Shown here in pieces: positions 11,581 to 23,444 of a stretch of DNA of 64,000 nucleotides. The DNA comes from Copromyces sp. CBS 386.78 (taxonomy: Eukaryota > Ascomycota > Sordariomycetes > Sordariales > Sordariaceae), in assembly GCA_030685235.1 (NCBI GenBank), contig MU839253.1, forward strand, positions 1 to 64,000. The letters are read 5' to 3'. The notes under the pieces were generated by a model. It had not been told where the DNA came from and searched no databases. It saw only the letters and a list, made by a program, of their open reading frames with translations. Numbering within the stretch: position 1 is the stretch's first letter; each line of letters begins with the position of its first letter. The translations under genes were made by a program, and so were the position numbers.

Positions 11581-13640
11581 ACTAGGAGAAGGTAAAGTAA
11601 TAGACTTAATCTTAAAAATAAATATTATCGTTACTATCCTATTTCGGCCGAAATACGGAAAAACCCTAGTAGAAACGGTAAATATAATAGGGTAAATTAC
11701 GACGAACGGATAAAAATACCTAAGTCCGATTAATTACTATTTAACGACGATTCGAGAATTATTAAATTTATTATAATTAACAATAATATTAGTACGTATA
11801 TCCATAATTTTAACCTAATTATTATAATTAATAACAATACTAATTTATATATTCGTAATTTTAATATAATTATTTTTATTAACTTATATAATAATTCTAA
11901 CGCTAAACCGCTCGACGACTATTACTTCGTAATATTTACTAAATAATTATATACTTTTATTACCTATATTTTAAAATACTATTAAATATCCCCTACCTTA
12001 TATTAATTATAATATAATATTATTAACCGAAAAATAAATTAAACGCTTTATAATAATAGAAAAATTCGTTAAAATATAAATAAATAATAGCGCTTTAACC
12101 TAGTAAAGTTTATTAAATAATAAACGTATAGGGAAGTTAATTGTTTTAAAATTAGATCCGGACTTAATTCCCTTAATTGAAACCGCTATTGCCAATAACC
12201 TTAATAATAGAAAAAAGGAAGTAATTATATCGATTATTAGGGCCTACGGAATTTACCAAAGGATGTTTAATAATAAGTACTATACTTATACTAAGGACGC
12301 CTTAAAAGCGATCCATATTATAAAAAGCTAGAATATATTGAAAAATATAAATAATATAATTATAATTAATAATTTACGCCCTATTAACTATTTAATAATT
12401 AAAGTAACTTATTTTATAATAATTATAATTAAAAACCTTAAATACCAAGAATAGTTAGTAAGTTTAATTAATATAGGATTAAGTTCGTTAATCGAGAAGT
12501 ATAGTATAAGATTCTATAAGGATAATTTATCCCCGATTTTAGTACGATAAGACGAAGGAATATAAATAATTATAAAAGTAATAATAAATAATATATTAAA
12601 AATAATTATTAGTAATATTATAGTGGCTTATAATATTAATAAACTTACTAGCGCCTAATATATTATAGCGGGAGAATTAAAATTGAAAATTTATAGTATA
12701 TAGGCAAATTATATATAAGACGCCGGTCGATTAAATATTAAATATATATTATTAAAAGCGGTATATAAATAATATTTCGAATATAATCGAATTATTGAAA
12801 TATAATACTAAAATAATATAAATATTAATTAAATTATCGAAAACGGCGAAGCCAGTAAATTGGACGACGATTAAATTCTTAATACGTAATATAAAAATAG
12901 TATAAGTATTAATTAAATTATTAAAAGTAGTAAGGCTAGTAAATTGAACGATATTTATTATATAAATATAAATAATATAAACGATACCGATAATAATATA
13001 AATAACTTAACTATTACTATTACGGTAGGAAGAAAGCGTAAAGCTAACGAAGTATTTATAGTGGAATAGGAAAATATAAAGCGTAGATTAAGCGGATAAG
13101 GCCTGGAGATTAGCGCTTTAAGGATATAATTATATAATTAAATTAATATATTAAAGGTACTAAAGTATATTAAAGGTATCCTTAAGAGAGTTACCGACGT
13201 AGTTAATTACTAAAATAACGTTAGTACCGTGGTAAATATAAATTTAGTAGCTATTATAAATACCCCCCTAAATTAGTTGGAATGTAAAAGGATCGATAAT
13301 GTATAGAATTTATTAAAGTACGATGAAGAAAGGGGAACTATTGGCTAGTTAGGAGAGGAGTAGTACTTATATATAGTATATACCCGCGGAACGATAAGAT
13401 ACGCGTTTATTAAAGAAGGGCTGTAGATAAGCTTTGAAAAGCCGATTAGCGGCGCTGTTTAGGATAACGACGACGAAGTAGGCATTATTAATGGGAATGG
13501 CGTTAAGGATAACGAGGAGGATTGGGAAACGGCGTTAAATTAAGAAAGTTAACGATTATTATTAGCGGGCTATATATATTATTATTAATAAGAGAGTAGA
13601 AGAGTGATTAGAATAATCGATACGATTATTTTTTTTTTCG
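11581..13640 (+). other. Gypsy-A 3' region after pol, unidentified
   Basis: About 2 kb of AT-rich sequence lies between the chromodomain and the polypurine tract. The + frames have patches resembling former coding sequence, such as RGLRNLPKDV-like and QYFEYNRIIE-like stretches, with frequent stops. I recognise no domain. Gypsy elements with an additional 3' gene exist, so this may be a decayed extra ORF, but that is inference. Confidence 0.4.
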
Positions 13641-13651
13641 GAGGGGGGTAT

Positions 13652-13825
13652 TGTAAAGTATTTAGGTAGGAGAAGCTAATTGGGACAATTGGCACGGGCA
13701 AGCACGAATATACGATATACACAGGAACAGGTATTTATATTAGAATAGTGCTCTACTACTTCGCAGCTCTTTCTCTCTTATTATTAATTAATATAATTAT
13801 ATTATCGCACGTTGTTCACTTTATA
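13652..13825 (+). repeat. 3' LTR of Gypsy-A (174 bp)
   Basis: Direct repeat of 1827-2000, the same length to the base, beginning TGTAAAGTATTTAGG and ending CACTTTATA. It is followed by the target duplication AATAG at 13826-13830. A G-rich purine tract directly precedes it. The two LTRs differ mostly by transitions, so RIP rather than age dominates their divergence. Confidence 0.9.
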
Positions 13826-13830
13826 AATAG

Positions 13831-14979
13831 GGAAAAAAATAATTCCGGTATAAAATTAGGTATTAGAACCTTCCCCCGAAGTATTAAATAAAGTAAAAGA
13901 ATTTAAATTATAAATAAAAATAGAACTTATTTTAATATTAATCGTTATTAATTCTACAAACTTATTCTATATCCTTATTAATAAAGGGTATTAATATTTC
14001 GCTACAATTAATAAAAATTTTATTAAAAATCTCTAAATCCCTATTATTCCTATCCTAGGCCGGCAAATCTAAAATATTTCAACTACTATAGAAGGCGTAG
14101 TTATTTAAAGTATCGCCTATTTTCTTTTCGAATTATAAAAGAAAATTTCCCCTACTTATACTTATATTGTTCCAAAATTAAAATACCCTATTATTCTAAG
14201 TAAGCCCTAATTTATAGTTAATAAAATATATTCTATCCTGTACAAAAAACGTCTTTAATATAGGGCTATAAAATTTTAAATTAATTATATTAACCCGGGA
14301 AGGCTCGAACCCTCCCTAATATTGTAAGAATTTAAAAGAATAATCTACATTATTACTACTACCTTTATTAATATATATAAACGTATTAAAAAGAAATACG
14401 GCCAAAATATTATAAACGCCTCCATCTTTACTATTATAATAAAAAACATCGAAAAGGCTCTAACCCCTAAAAAGGTCCGTACTAACGAAGAATTCTAGTA
14501 AATTATCCCCCGAGAATTCTAAAATCTCCTACCCCTATTCCGGAAATAGGAAGTTAATCGGCTCAATAAATATAAATGAAATATTAATTTAAAAATAGAG
14601 TTTAAAAAGGGTCCCGATAGTAAAAATATCCCCCTTCTATATAATCTATTATATAATATATTTTGAAAAGAATTTTTAATACTTAAGAAAATACTATAAG
14701 ATCTACTAAATAAAAGGTTTATCCGAACTAATAATTCCGAAACTAATATTCTAATACTCTTTGTCCGGAAGCCCGGCGGCGGCTTCCAATTTTATTATAA
14801 TTACTAAACTTTCAACGCTATTATATACGCTAATTACTACCCCCTACCACTTATTTATAAAACTTTTAAAGTATTAAAAAATATAATATAATATTTAAAG
14901 GTCGATATAATATAAATATTTTATAAAATCCGTATAACGGAAGGAAAAGAATATAAAATAGTATTTTAAATTAAATATA
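13831..14979 (+). pseudogene. Gypsy-B pol part 1: protease to reverse transcriptase N-half (RIP-broken)
   Basis: The + frames show a Gypsy pol beginning. Around 14600-14980 one reads PLLYNLLYNIF.KEFLILKKIL, then ETNILILFVRKPGGGFQFYYNY and YPLPLIYKTF, ending ITEGKEYKIVF.IKYK. This is the N-terminal half of Ty3/Gypsy reverse transcriptase (PLSR...EEL, LFVKKPGGGLRFCVDYR, YPLPLI). It breaks exactly at the LINE insertion, and the same RT continues at 22251 with RLFE.LIILFG. Confidence 0.85.
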
Positions 14980-16976
14980 AATAATAATAGTCTTATTCCC
15001 TATACTACTTATCTATAGCGCCTTATTGGTATGGGGTACTTCTCTTAGTTCTCTAGAGGAAACCGTACGGCGATAAGCGCTGTCGGATAAAAACCGCCAG
15101 CTCCTTTCGGTCGCGAATGAATCGCGCCTATTCTATTTCGATTTTATTTATAGCGGTACTTACTTACCGCCTTAGTAAATAAGTTACTTCCTTTTTACCG
15201 CCTTCGATTTAATATTAGAATAATCGAAATACCGTTTTCGTATACCGTTCCTTCTTCCTAAACCGCCTATAGCAATTGTCCCTTCCCTATCGTTTACCTT
15301 TATTCCCGCTTCGTTATTATTTTTTAAATTCCTATAATTCTACTAAAGTTTATATAAACGCAAAGGCCCCTTTTTTCTTTTTATATAAGAATTCCTCCCC
15401 GCCGCTATTTTTCGAACTTTTTTTTCTTCCTTATTTAATTAATTTTTAAAATAGCGTCCTCTTTTATTAATTATATTCCTAACCGTCTTCATAGCTGTAT
15501 ATTTAACCCTTTAAACCTTATAATTTATAATAATTGTAGTACCGTTAAACGTAGTATTAATTTCGTCCGTATAATAGATTTTCTGTCCCTTAAACTCTTT
15601 TACTCCTTTATACCCCCTTTTTCCCCGGCGCCCAAATTTTAAGCCTTTATCCGGGTATTATCCTCTAACCCTACCTTTAACCTTCCTCCTAGCCGGTAAA
15701 TCCTTTTTATTTTTACGTTTACTTCCCCTTCTCCCCGTTAATTATATTAATTAATATTATTGATTATATTCTTTACTTCTATTATAATTTAAAATTTGCC
15801 GATTACGTTTATAATACCCTATCCCTTAATATAATTATATTCTGTATATTCTTCGCGGAATATATTTATTATATTAATATTAAGAATAAGTTTCTTCTTG
15901 CGTTTTTTTTTTCATTTTCTTTTCTAACGTTCTTCGAAACGCCGGCAAGTAGAATACTATTTATCCTATTATTAATATAAAATATATATTAAATATTCTA
16001 TTAGGTTATTATAATAAATATAACGCCGTTTAAATTATAATTATTACTTTATCCTACTTTTAAAATAATATTAGTCCCCTAATTCGTTATTTTTATAATA
16101 TTTATATTAATTTCCTTAAGGACGTATATAAATATTTGACCGCGGACGGTCTCCTATATAACCCTAATATTTTTTTTCGTTGTTAGAATATAAAAGTTAA
16201 AGATTATTAGTGTAAAGAATATTGTAAAATATTTTTAACTAATTATTTTACTATTCCCATTTTCGGTTTTAGTAGAAGAAATATTAATATTAGTTCTTTA
16301 ATAATAGTTAATAGCCCTATCGGTCCCCTTCCGGCTAATAAAGATTAAGTTTAATAGCGTTATAAAATTATTAAGAATTAGGAATTAATATTTAATATAT
16401 TTTGCGAATTCTTCTCCCGCGAAAAATATTAATTAATTATTTTAATACTACTTTCGTAATTAGGTAATTATTATAGTTAGCGCAATTTAATTCTTCCTCT
16501 TCTTATTTCTCTTATATTCTTTTATTCTAATATTATAATCGAACGTATTTATAAATATTATATAAATTTATTGCGCTACTCTCCTTTTAATTCGATTATT
16601 AAATAGTATTCATTTAGGTTATTAAACTATAATATTTATAAAAGGATTCTTTTAATTCGGGTTCTATCGTCTAAATAAATTTAGAATTCTTCTTTCGTTT
16701 ATAGCTAGTCGATTACTATTATTTAATAATCGGCTATTTATAAATAGTTTAGGATAATATATATAAAAGTTTTTTTATTTATATTATAAAAATAAATTAG
16801 CGTTATAATATCCGGAACTTTCTTCCGGAAGAAGAAGGATTAGAAGCTTATAATTTCCGTCTTTATTTAGGTAAGAAGGGAATTCTTCGCTTTAAATAAT
16901 AAGTACTATTCGTCGTCGTTTTCCGGTTATTAGGCTTTCTTCTTTTTTCGTTTCGTATTAATTATATATTATTTTA

Positions 16977-17436
16977 GAGAAACTCTATTTGTACGTGGTA
17001 AAATCTCTATTTGTACGTGGTGAAAAAATGTGAATTTCAATATCCTTTTTAGAGTACCAAAAGGATTTGTAAGGAGGCAAAAAGTATATTATATTTTTTC
17101 TTATTTTTTTCTCTACCTAACAGTACCTTTTTAAAGGCTGTATATACCTGGTACCCCTGAAAACTTTAAAGAAAGAAAGCTATTATAAATAAAAAATTAG
17201 GAAGATTAAAAGTTCAAAAGTCTAGAAAAGTAGGATTTAGATCACGGTTGAGGCTATAAGGTTGGTACGTACCTCCAAAAATCCGTCTAAAATCGACGTG
17301 TAATTTGGTACTACTTTCAGTTTTATATACTAAAGTTTGACTAAGTTATAGTTAGAAAAGCAAAAGTATACCACGTACAAATAGAGATTTCACCACGTAC
17401 AAATAGAGATTTCACCACGTACAAATAGAGTTTCTC
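16977..17436. mobile_element. MITE-3 (460 bp, 8-bp TSD TTATTTTA)
   Basis: Inserted within the LINE. Termini GAGAAACTC...GAGTTTCTC. The left terminus has two, the right terminus three, tandem copies of a motif CTCTATTTGTACGTGGTRAAAT (inverted on the right). Perfect 8-bp duplication TTATTTTA at 16969-16976 and 17437-17444. The interior is homologous to MITE-1 on the opposite strand, so the two are one family. The GCACGGGG core of MITE-1 appears here as GTACGTGG. Confidence 0.9.
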
Positions 17437-17699
17437 TTATTTTATAGTATTATTATTAAATTTCGGGTTGAGGTCGGCGATAGTAAATTTGTATTATCGG
17501 TTTAATTTAATTATTGCTACTACTAATTAATAATTATAATATAATACTTATTCTTTTATTATTACTTTTTTTAATTACCTTTTACGGTTTATAATAATTA
17601 ATTTTAGTATTTATAACGGGGGTAGCGGCGCCCCCGTTGCCGGGGGCGGACTTATTATAATTGTTAGAAGTTTTTCCGTTAATACTTATTCTTTAGTTT

Positions 17700-18950
17700 A
17701 TTTAATTTTAGCGGTACTATTTTCTAATTTATTGGCGTGTAGCCGACTTTTTATTCTCTTTATTTAAATACGGTTAATTATATAGGTTATAATCCCTTAA
17801 GACGAATCCTATTTAATTTATATAGGTGAATCTTTCTTCGAAAGTTTTAACCCGTTTATTAAAATAGAAGTCGAGTAGCGGGCAAAAGGTTTCCGTCTTT
17901 AAATTCTTTATTAATATAGTTTTATATACTTTGGCGATAATTTTTAAATATTTGGTTTAGTATTTGGCTAATTTAATTACTATCTTTCGTAATTTGCCGT
18001 AGATTTTAATCAGCTAATAGAAAGTTAATATTCTATATATAATTGCGTTTTAAATATATTTAGTATAAATCTCCTTCGTTTGTATAAAAGAATAATTTTA
18101 AATTTTCGCCGTTAATTATATTAATACGTTCGTTTACGTAGCTATTTTCTTTTTTATTACTTTTACATATATTCGGTAATTGAATTTCCGATTTAATTAA
18201 ACCCTAAGGAATTTAATTAATTCTATTGGTTTAAATATAATTCCTCCGATTTAGAGAGTTTCCGTTTTTAATTCCTTCGTCCGTATAAAATATATAAGCT
18301 CCGTTTTATTTATTTCGAATTCTATCCCTCTTTTAATTATTTAACCTAAATAAATATCCTATATTATTTAAAATATTTAATAATTTTCCTTAATAATTTT
18401 AATTATTATAATAATATTAGTATTATCAGCGAAGCCGACGGTAATTATATTTTGGATAGTAGTTAACTTATAGTATAATAAGGTAATAAAGAGAATAAAA
18501 AGGATTTGTAAGAGGGGGGAACTTTATAGTACGTTTATTACGATATTATAAAGTTAGGAAGTTTCGTCGTCGAAGAAAAGAGAACTTTTTTTTTAATAAC
18601 GAAACTATTAATTTATTAAAGGATTTATTTCGGGAATTGTATTTCCTATAGCGTATATAAGAGTTATTTATAGTTAATTCTATTAAATACGCCCTTTAGA
18701 TCGAAGAGTATAAGAGATATTACGGCCTTAAATTTTTATATTATATAGATTGCGTTAGTAATTATTCGGACGGCGAATTCGGTTAAATAATTTACCCGGT
18801 TATTTATTTAGCCTTTTAAGAGGAAATTATATTCTTTTATTATTTATATTAATTTTTTAATTATAAAGGCTTCGAAGATTTTTTTAATATTATTTAGAAG
18901 CGATATAGGCTACTATACTTTAGTTAATTTTTATTATTCGGCGCTTTTTC
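17700..18950 (-). pseudogene. LINE reverse transcriptase (RIP-broken)
   Basis: On the - strand, near 18410-18470, the frame reads LTTIQNIITVGFADNTNIII. This is the non-LTR reverse transcriptase box GFADDTN with one Asp codon changed to Asn. Flanking - frames (KIIKENY and further degenerate blocks on both sides) fit the polymerase domain, with stops throughout. It is the main evidence that the - strand insertion is a LINE. Domain limits are approximate. Confidence 0.7.
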
Positions 18951-21900
18951 TAAGTTTTTTAAAAATAATTATTTTCGTATTTTTAAACCGTTGGGGGAAA
19001 TATCCGAATTGGAAGTTCGCTACGGCAAAAGCCGCTATTGCTTGCTTAAATAGTTCCCCATATATTTTTAGAAATTTATTTAAGAATTAATTAATACCCG
19101 GTACTTTATTAAGTATTATTTTCGAAAGGATTTTTTAAATATTTTCTTCGGTAATTAAATTATTAATAGGTATTGGGGTATTATTGTTTAATAATTAAAT
19201 TTAATTTAGTAAATAGTTTGTCGGGATTTCTACTTTTGAAAAGAAATAATTAGTAAAAATATTTATTTTACTATTATAGTCTTCGATTTTATTCGCTTAT
19301 TCGTTTTATTTAAAAGGTAGTAATTTTGGCGGATTTATTAGGTAATAATTTCGTATTTTAGCTTACTTCTCTAATAATTAAAATTTATTCGGGTCTTTTA
19401 ATATGTTTATAATATAATTATATTACTTCGCTTTCTAAATCTTTATAATAAATTTCTTCTTTTTTATTATTGCTTCTATAAATTCTTTCTAATTTAAAGG
19501 CGTCCAATTCCTAAATTAAATTTACTATTTCCGCTATATTTCCTTTATTACTATTTTATATTCTAAATTTTATTAGTCCGTTTATTTTTTCCGACTTTTC
19601 TTTTAGTATAGGAAGAATTCCTCTGTAATATTAATGAATTCGCCGTTAAGCCTATTAAATCCTAATTCGAACTCTTCTACCGTTTCGATCCCTTTTAAGA
19701 TTGATATTTATTTTTCCGCCGCTTCTTATACTTTTTCTACGTTTATTAAATTTTAATTAAACCCTTCTTTTATTTCCGCTTTCCTATTTCTTTTTTTTAT
19801 TTAAATTTAAATTTTTTAGAAGTAATAGTCCGAACCCGTTTACTTATATTATTGTACTCCCTAATATTTAGCCTTAATACCTTATAAAATTTATATATAA
19901 TTAATTGTTTTATCCTTCTTTTTTCTAATTGTATTTCTAAATTTCGTTAATTCTCTATAAGGGGTAACGAAGTTAAACTTCTATTACTATACCTATATAA
20001 ATAATTTTATAGCGTTCGGGCTAATTTTATTCTTTAAATCCTAATTGGGGTAATAGAAGTTATAGTCCCCTATAGTTATATATTAGCCGGCCGGGGGTCC
20101 CTCTTCGAAGAATTCGAAGAGGGGAAACCCCTACTAATATTCCGGTATACTTTAAAAAAAAATAGGGGAGTAAATAGAATAAATAGTTATTAATTCTTAT
20201 AAATTCTTTAATATTGTTGTAGCCTAATCCTTCCTAACCTAGAAATTTAGGTCTTTTAAATTCTATTTCTTATTTATATAAATTACTATTTTACCTTTCT
20301 TTAAATAATTAATATTATAATATTTACCGCCTTTCGGCCGGTAAATATCTTTATTTAAATTCTTGCCCGGCTTTTAAATTGCTATAATATTATAAGTTTC
20401 TTCCTATTCGAATAACGTTTTCCTTCTTTCGTACAATTTCCTTATATTCTAATAGAATATTTTTAATTAAATTATTAATTACCCTATAAGAAGTTTCCTT
20501 TTAATTTAGCGGCGGGCGGGGGGGGTATTATTCCTTTAAAAGTAATAGTAGCGATTAAAGGCGTAATAACAATAAAATTAGTACGGGTATAGTTATTTAC
20601 GTTTTAAGAGTGGGTATAAATATCTATTGGGCTTATATTTATAAGTTTCGGCCGAGAGCCGCCCCTAATTTTCTTAGGGCAGCCTCTTTTTCTTCCTCTT
20701 ATAAATAATCTTTTTAAGGTTGTAATTAAATGGGAATTAGAGGGGGCGTTGGGGATTATAATATTTTCTTCCGTCTCTATTATCGGCTTTAATACCGGTT
20801 TAGCCGGTCCTTTATAAATAATAAAACTACGAAACCTTTTAATATAATTAATAAATACTTTTATATAAACCGTTCTTACGAATAGGTATTTCTTTTTATT
20901 AAAGGCGAAATACCCCGATTTCTTATACGGTTTATAAAAAATTAGAGAATTATTTTTATTTAAAGGGTAATTCTCTTTTCCTATACGTAGCCCTTCGTAT
21001 TTAATTTTATTATAATAATTATAAACGTTTTCCTAACGATAGAATTTCGCTGTATATTTAAAATATTAATATTTAAAGTATTATTGGGCGGAGGTTATAG
21101 TTTAGAATAGTTTATATATATATATACTACCGTTTTAAAGGAAAAAATTCTCTTAGAGGAAGATTACGGCCTTCGTAGTCGCGACTTCTATTAAAAATAT
21201 TTTTCTCTCCTCCCCTTCGTATTTTTTTAAAAATTTAGCCCGAATAATTTCCGCCTCCTTATTCTTCTCCTTTATTTCTTATATAATTAATTCGGATTAT
21301 TTTACGTCGATATTAGCCTACGGGACTCCTTTAATTAAAACGGTTACGGTATTTAGGGATATAATAGCTTCTTTTTTAAAGACTTTTTTAATTTAAATTT
21401 AATATTTCTAATATTAGTTTTTAATTGGTTCGTCGAAGATAATTACGTAATTTCCGCTTATTACTATTTTAGTAGCCGTACGGATTACTTTATATAGGCT
21501 CTCCTTTAAAGCGCTTTCGACGGCCTATTTTATATTATTATTCGAGCGTATAGTAAATTCGGCGGCAATTTAAGCCCCTTTAATAGTAAGTTGGCGTTTG
21601 TAGTTAAAAGGGATAAATTTCATAGTAATAATAGTAAGTAGGTAATAGAAGGTAGTATTAATTCTATTCGGCGATTTCCGGATAATATTAGCTTATTTCT
21701 TCGGCGCTTCTTAGGCGTTTTTTTTTATTTCTTTCGAAATTAATTTCTTTAAATCGTCGATATCCTTCCTAATAATAAATTAGGTTTCGGCGGCCTTATT
21801 TACTTTAGGCATTTTAAACCTACTTTTCTTCGTAAAAATTTTTATAAATTCGAAAAGGAATTTTCGAACTTAGCGGCGGTCGTTAGTCGTTACAGCGGCG

Positions 21901-22250
21901 TAATCTATAATTTTATTCGCTATAATAATAAATTTCTTTATAATTTTATTATCTTCCTCCGTCTTCTCCGAAATCTTTATAATAAGTACAGCGTTAAGGT
22001 TATTATATTCTAAAATACTTCCGAGGGGGTTGTAAACGCTATTTTCGAACCTATTTACACTTTTATTAATTGTTATCGGCAGTAACGGTTTAATACTATT
22101 GTTACGGTCGTCGTAGGATATCGCGGAGGGGGCAAATGACCCTCCTAAATCGATTGCCGTTGTCGGTTTTCGTTTTGGAGCACTTTCTGACCAGAAATCG
22201 GCGTTTCCGGTTTCGGCGTCGTTTTTGCGGTTCGATTTAAATTAAATATA

Positions 22251-23025
22251 GATTATTCGAATAATTAATAATTCTATTCGGTCTCTATAATACTTTTACC
22301 GCCTTTTAATAATATATTAATAATATATTAAACAATTATTTAAATAATTTTTACTCGGTTTATATAAATAACGTTTTAATTTTTATAAATAATTCTAAAA
22401 AAGACTATATAAAGAAGGTCCGGCTAATTCTAAAGCGCTTTCGGAACGCCGGCCTTTACTTCGACCTAAATAAATACGAATTCGCTATAAAAAAAGTTAA
22501 ATATCTAAATTTTATTATTTATATAGGCGTAAATATTTAAATTAATCTAAATAAAATTAAAGCAATCCTCAAATAAGCGGCTCTAATCTCCTAAAAAAGC
22601 GTCCGCAACTTCTTTAACTTCGTTAACTACTATTAGATATTTATATTAAACTTTTCTATAATTATAGTACTATTTATAATATTAATAAATAAAAGAATAA
22701 TATTTAAATAGACAACTATTTATAAAAAAGCCTTCTAATTACTAAAAATCCTATTTATACAAATACTAATCCTTATAAAATAAAATCTAAACCGCTTAAC
22801 GTTTCTAAAAATTAATTATAATAGGTTCGCCCTAAATAATTATTTTACTTAAGAGGTTAACGGCTAGCGGAAGGTCGTCGCCTTTGACTCTAAGAAGTTA
22901 ATTTTAATTAAACGCAATTACCTTATTTATAATAAAAAGATATTTACTATTATCGAATACCTAAAGGAATAGTAAACGGAATTCTATAATTATAAAACTT
23001 TTATTATCCTTATTAATTATTAAGA
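22251..23025 (+). pseudogene. Gypsy-B pol part 2: reverse transcriptase C-half and RNase H (RIP-broken)
   Basis: Resumes the Gypsy-B reverse transcriptase after the LINE. RLFE.LIILFGLYNTF is followed by YINNVLIFI at 22361 (YIDDVLIF with Asp to Asn), then GLYFDLNKYEFAIKKVKYLNFII. RNase H follows: IFKWTTIYKKAF.LLKILF (about 22710), LNRLTFLKINYNRFALNNYFT, and KVVAFDSKKL (22875-22905). The frame is cut at 23033 by MITE-4 within the RNase H end and continues at 23445. Confidence 0.85.
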
Positions 23026-23033
23026 GAATGTCT

Positions 23034-23436
23034 TTTCGCACCGTCATAAATGTCTTCCAGCACCGTTATCAAGAATACCACTAAGTATAACTTTACCAAA
23101 CAAGAAGTTATCAGTATAAAAATAATATTAGAATTTTTGTAATTTTCTACACTATTTTATAACCTAGTAGCTATAAATATATTTCTCCAAAGGAAAGACT
23201 CAATTCAAATTTTCTAATTTTAAAGTAAATAAATAGTTTTTTCTTCTTTTATTGTATACTAAGGGCTATAGAGGGCGCCTAAATACGCTTAACACATCAT
23301 ATTATACAAGAAAAATAAATAAAAATTCCGATATACTTTTTATATGCTACGGCTTTAATTTGGCTGAGTTACCTCTAAAAGCCTTTTTTAATTACGGTGC
23401 CGGAAGACATTTATGACGGTGCGAAAAGACATTCTC
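23034..23436. mobile_element. MITE-4 (403 bp, 8-bp TSD ATTATTAA)
   Basis: Inserted in the Gypsy-B RNase H region. Terminal inverted repeats of ~43 bp (one mismatch) begin GAGAATGTCTTTTCGCACCG and again hold two tandem related motifs (GTCTTTTCGCACCGT, GTCTTCCAGCACCGT). Perfect 8-bp duplication ATTATTAA at 23026-23033 and 23437-23444. The interior shares an AGTATAACTTTACCAAAC block with MITE-1 and MITE-3, suggesting a related subfamily. No coding capacity. Confidence 0.9.
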
Positions 23437-23444
23437 ATTATTAA

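Larger units (their letters stand above)
1827..13825 (+). mobile_element. Gypsy-A: full-length 12-kb Gypsy chromovirus, RIP-degraded
   Basis: A complete LTR retrotransposon with 174-bp direct terminal repeats (1827-2000 and 13652-13825) flanked by the perfect 5-bp duplication AATAG (1822-1826 and 13826-13830). A purine-rich tract (cggaggggggta) sits immediately upstream of the 3' LTR. Internal order on the + strand is a His/Ser-rich gag-like region, reverse transcriptase, RNase H, integrase and chromodomain, which is the Ty3/Gypsy order. All frames are broken by RIP-type changes. Two MITEs (4920-5367 and 10381-11036) are inserted within it. Subtracting them leaves about 10.9 kb, long for the family; 2 kb lie between the chromodomain and the 3' LTR. 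Confidence 0.9.
14980..22235 (-). mobile_element. Tad-like LINE (non-LTR retrotransposon), RIP-degraded
   Basis: A ~7.26-kb insertion (about 6.8 kb without MITE-3) in the reverse transcriptase of Gypsy-B, flanked by a 15-bp direct repeat TTTAAATTAAATATA at 14965-14979 and 22236-22250. Orientation is -: the 5' end is near 22235, where a 150-bp GC-rich, RIP-poor segment survives (22080-22235). The 3' end at 14980 carries a short simple A/T tail (ATAATAATA on the + strand). The length, lack of LTRs, a LINE-type FADDT reverse transcriptase box and the variable-length duplication fit the Tad clade common in ascomycetes. Confidence 0.8.
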
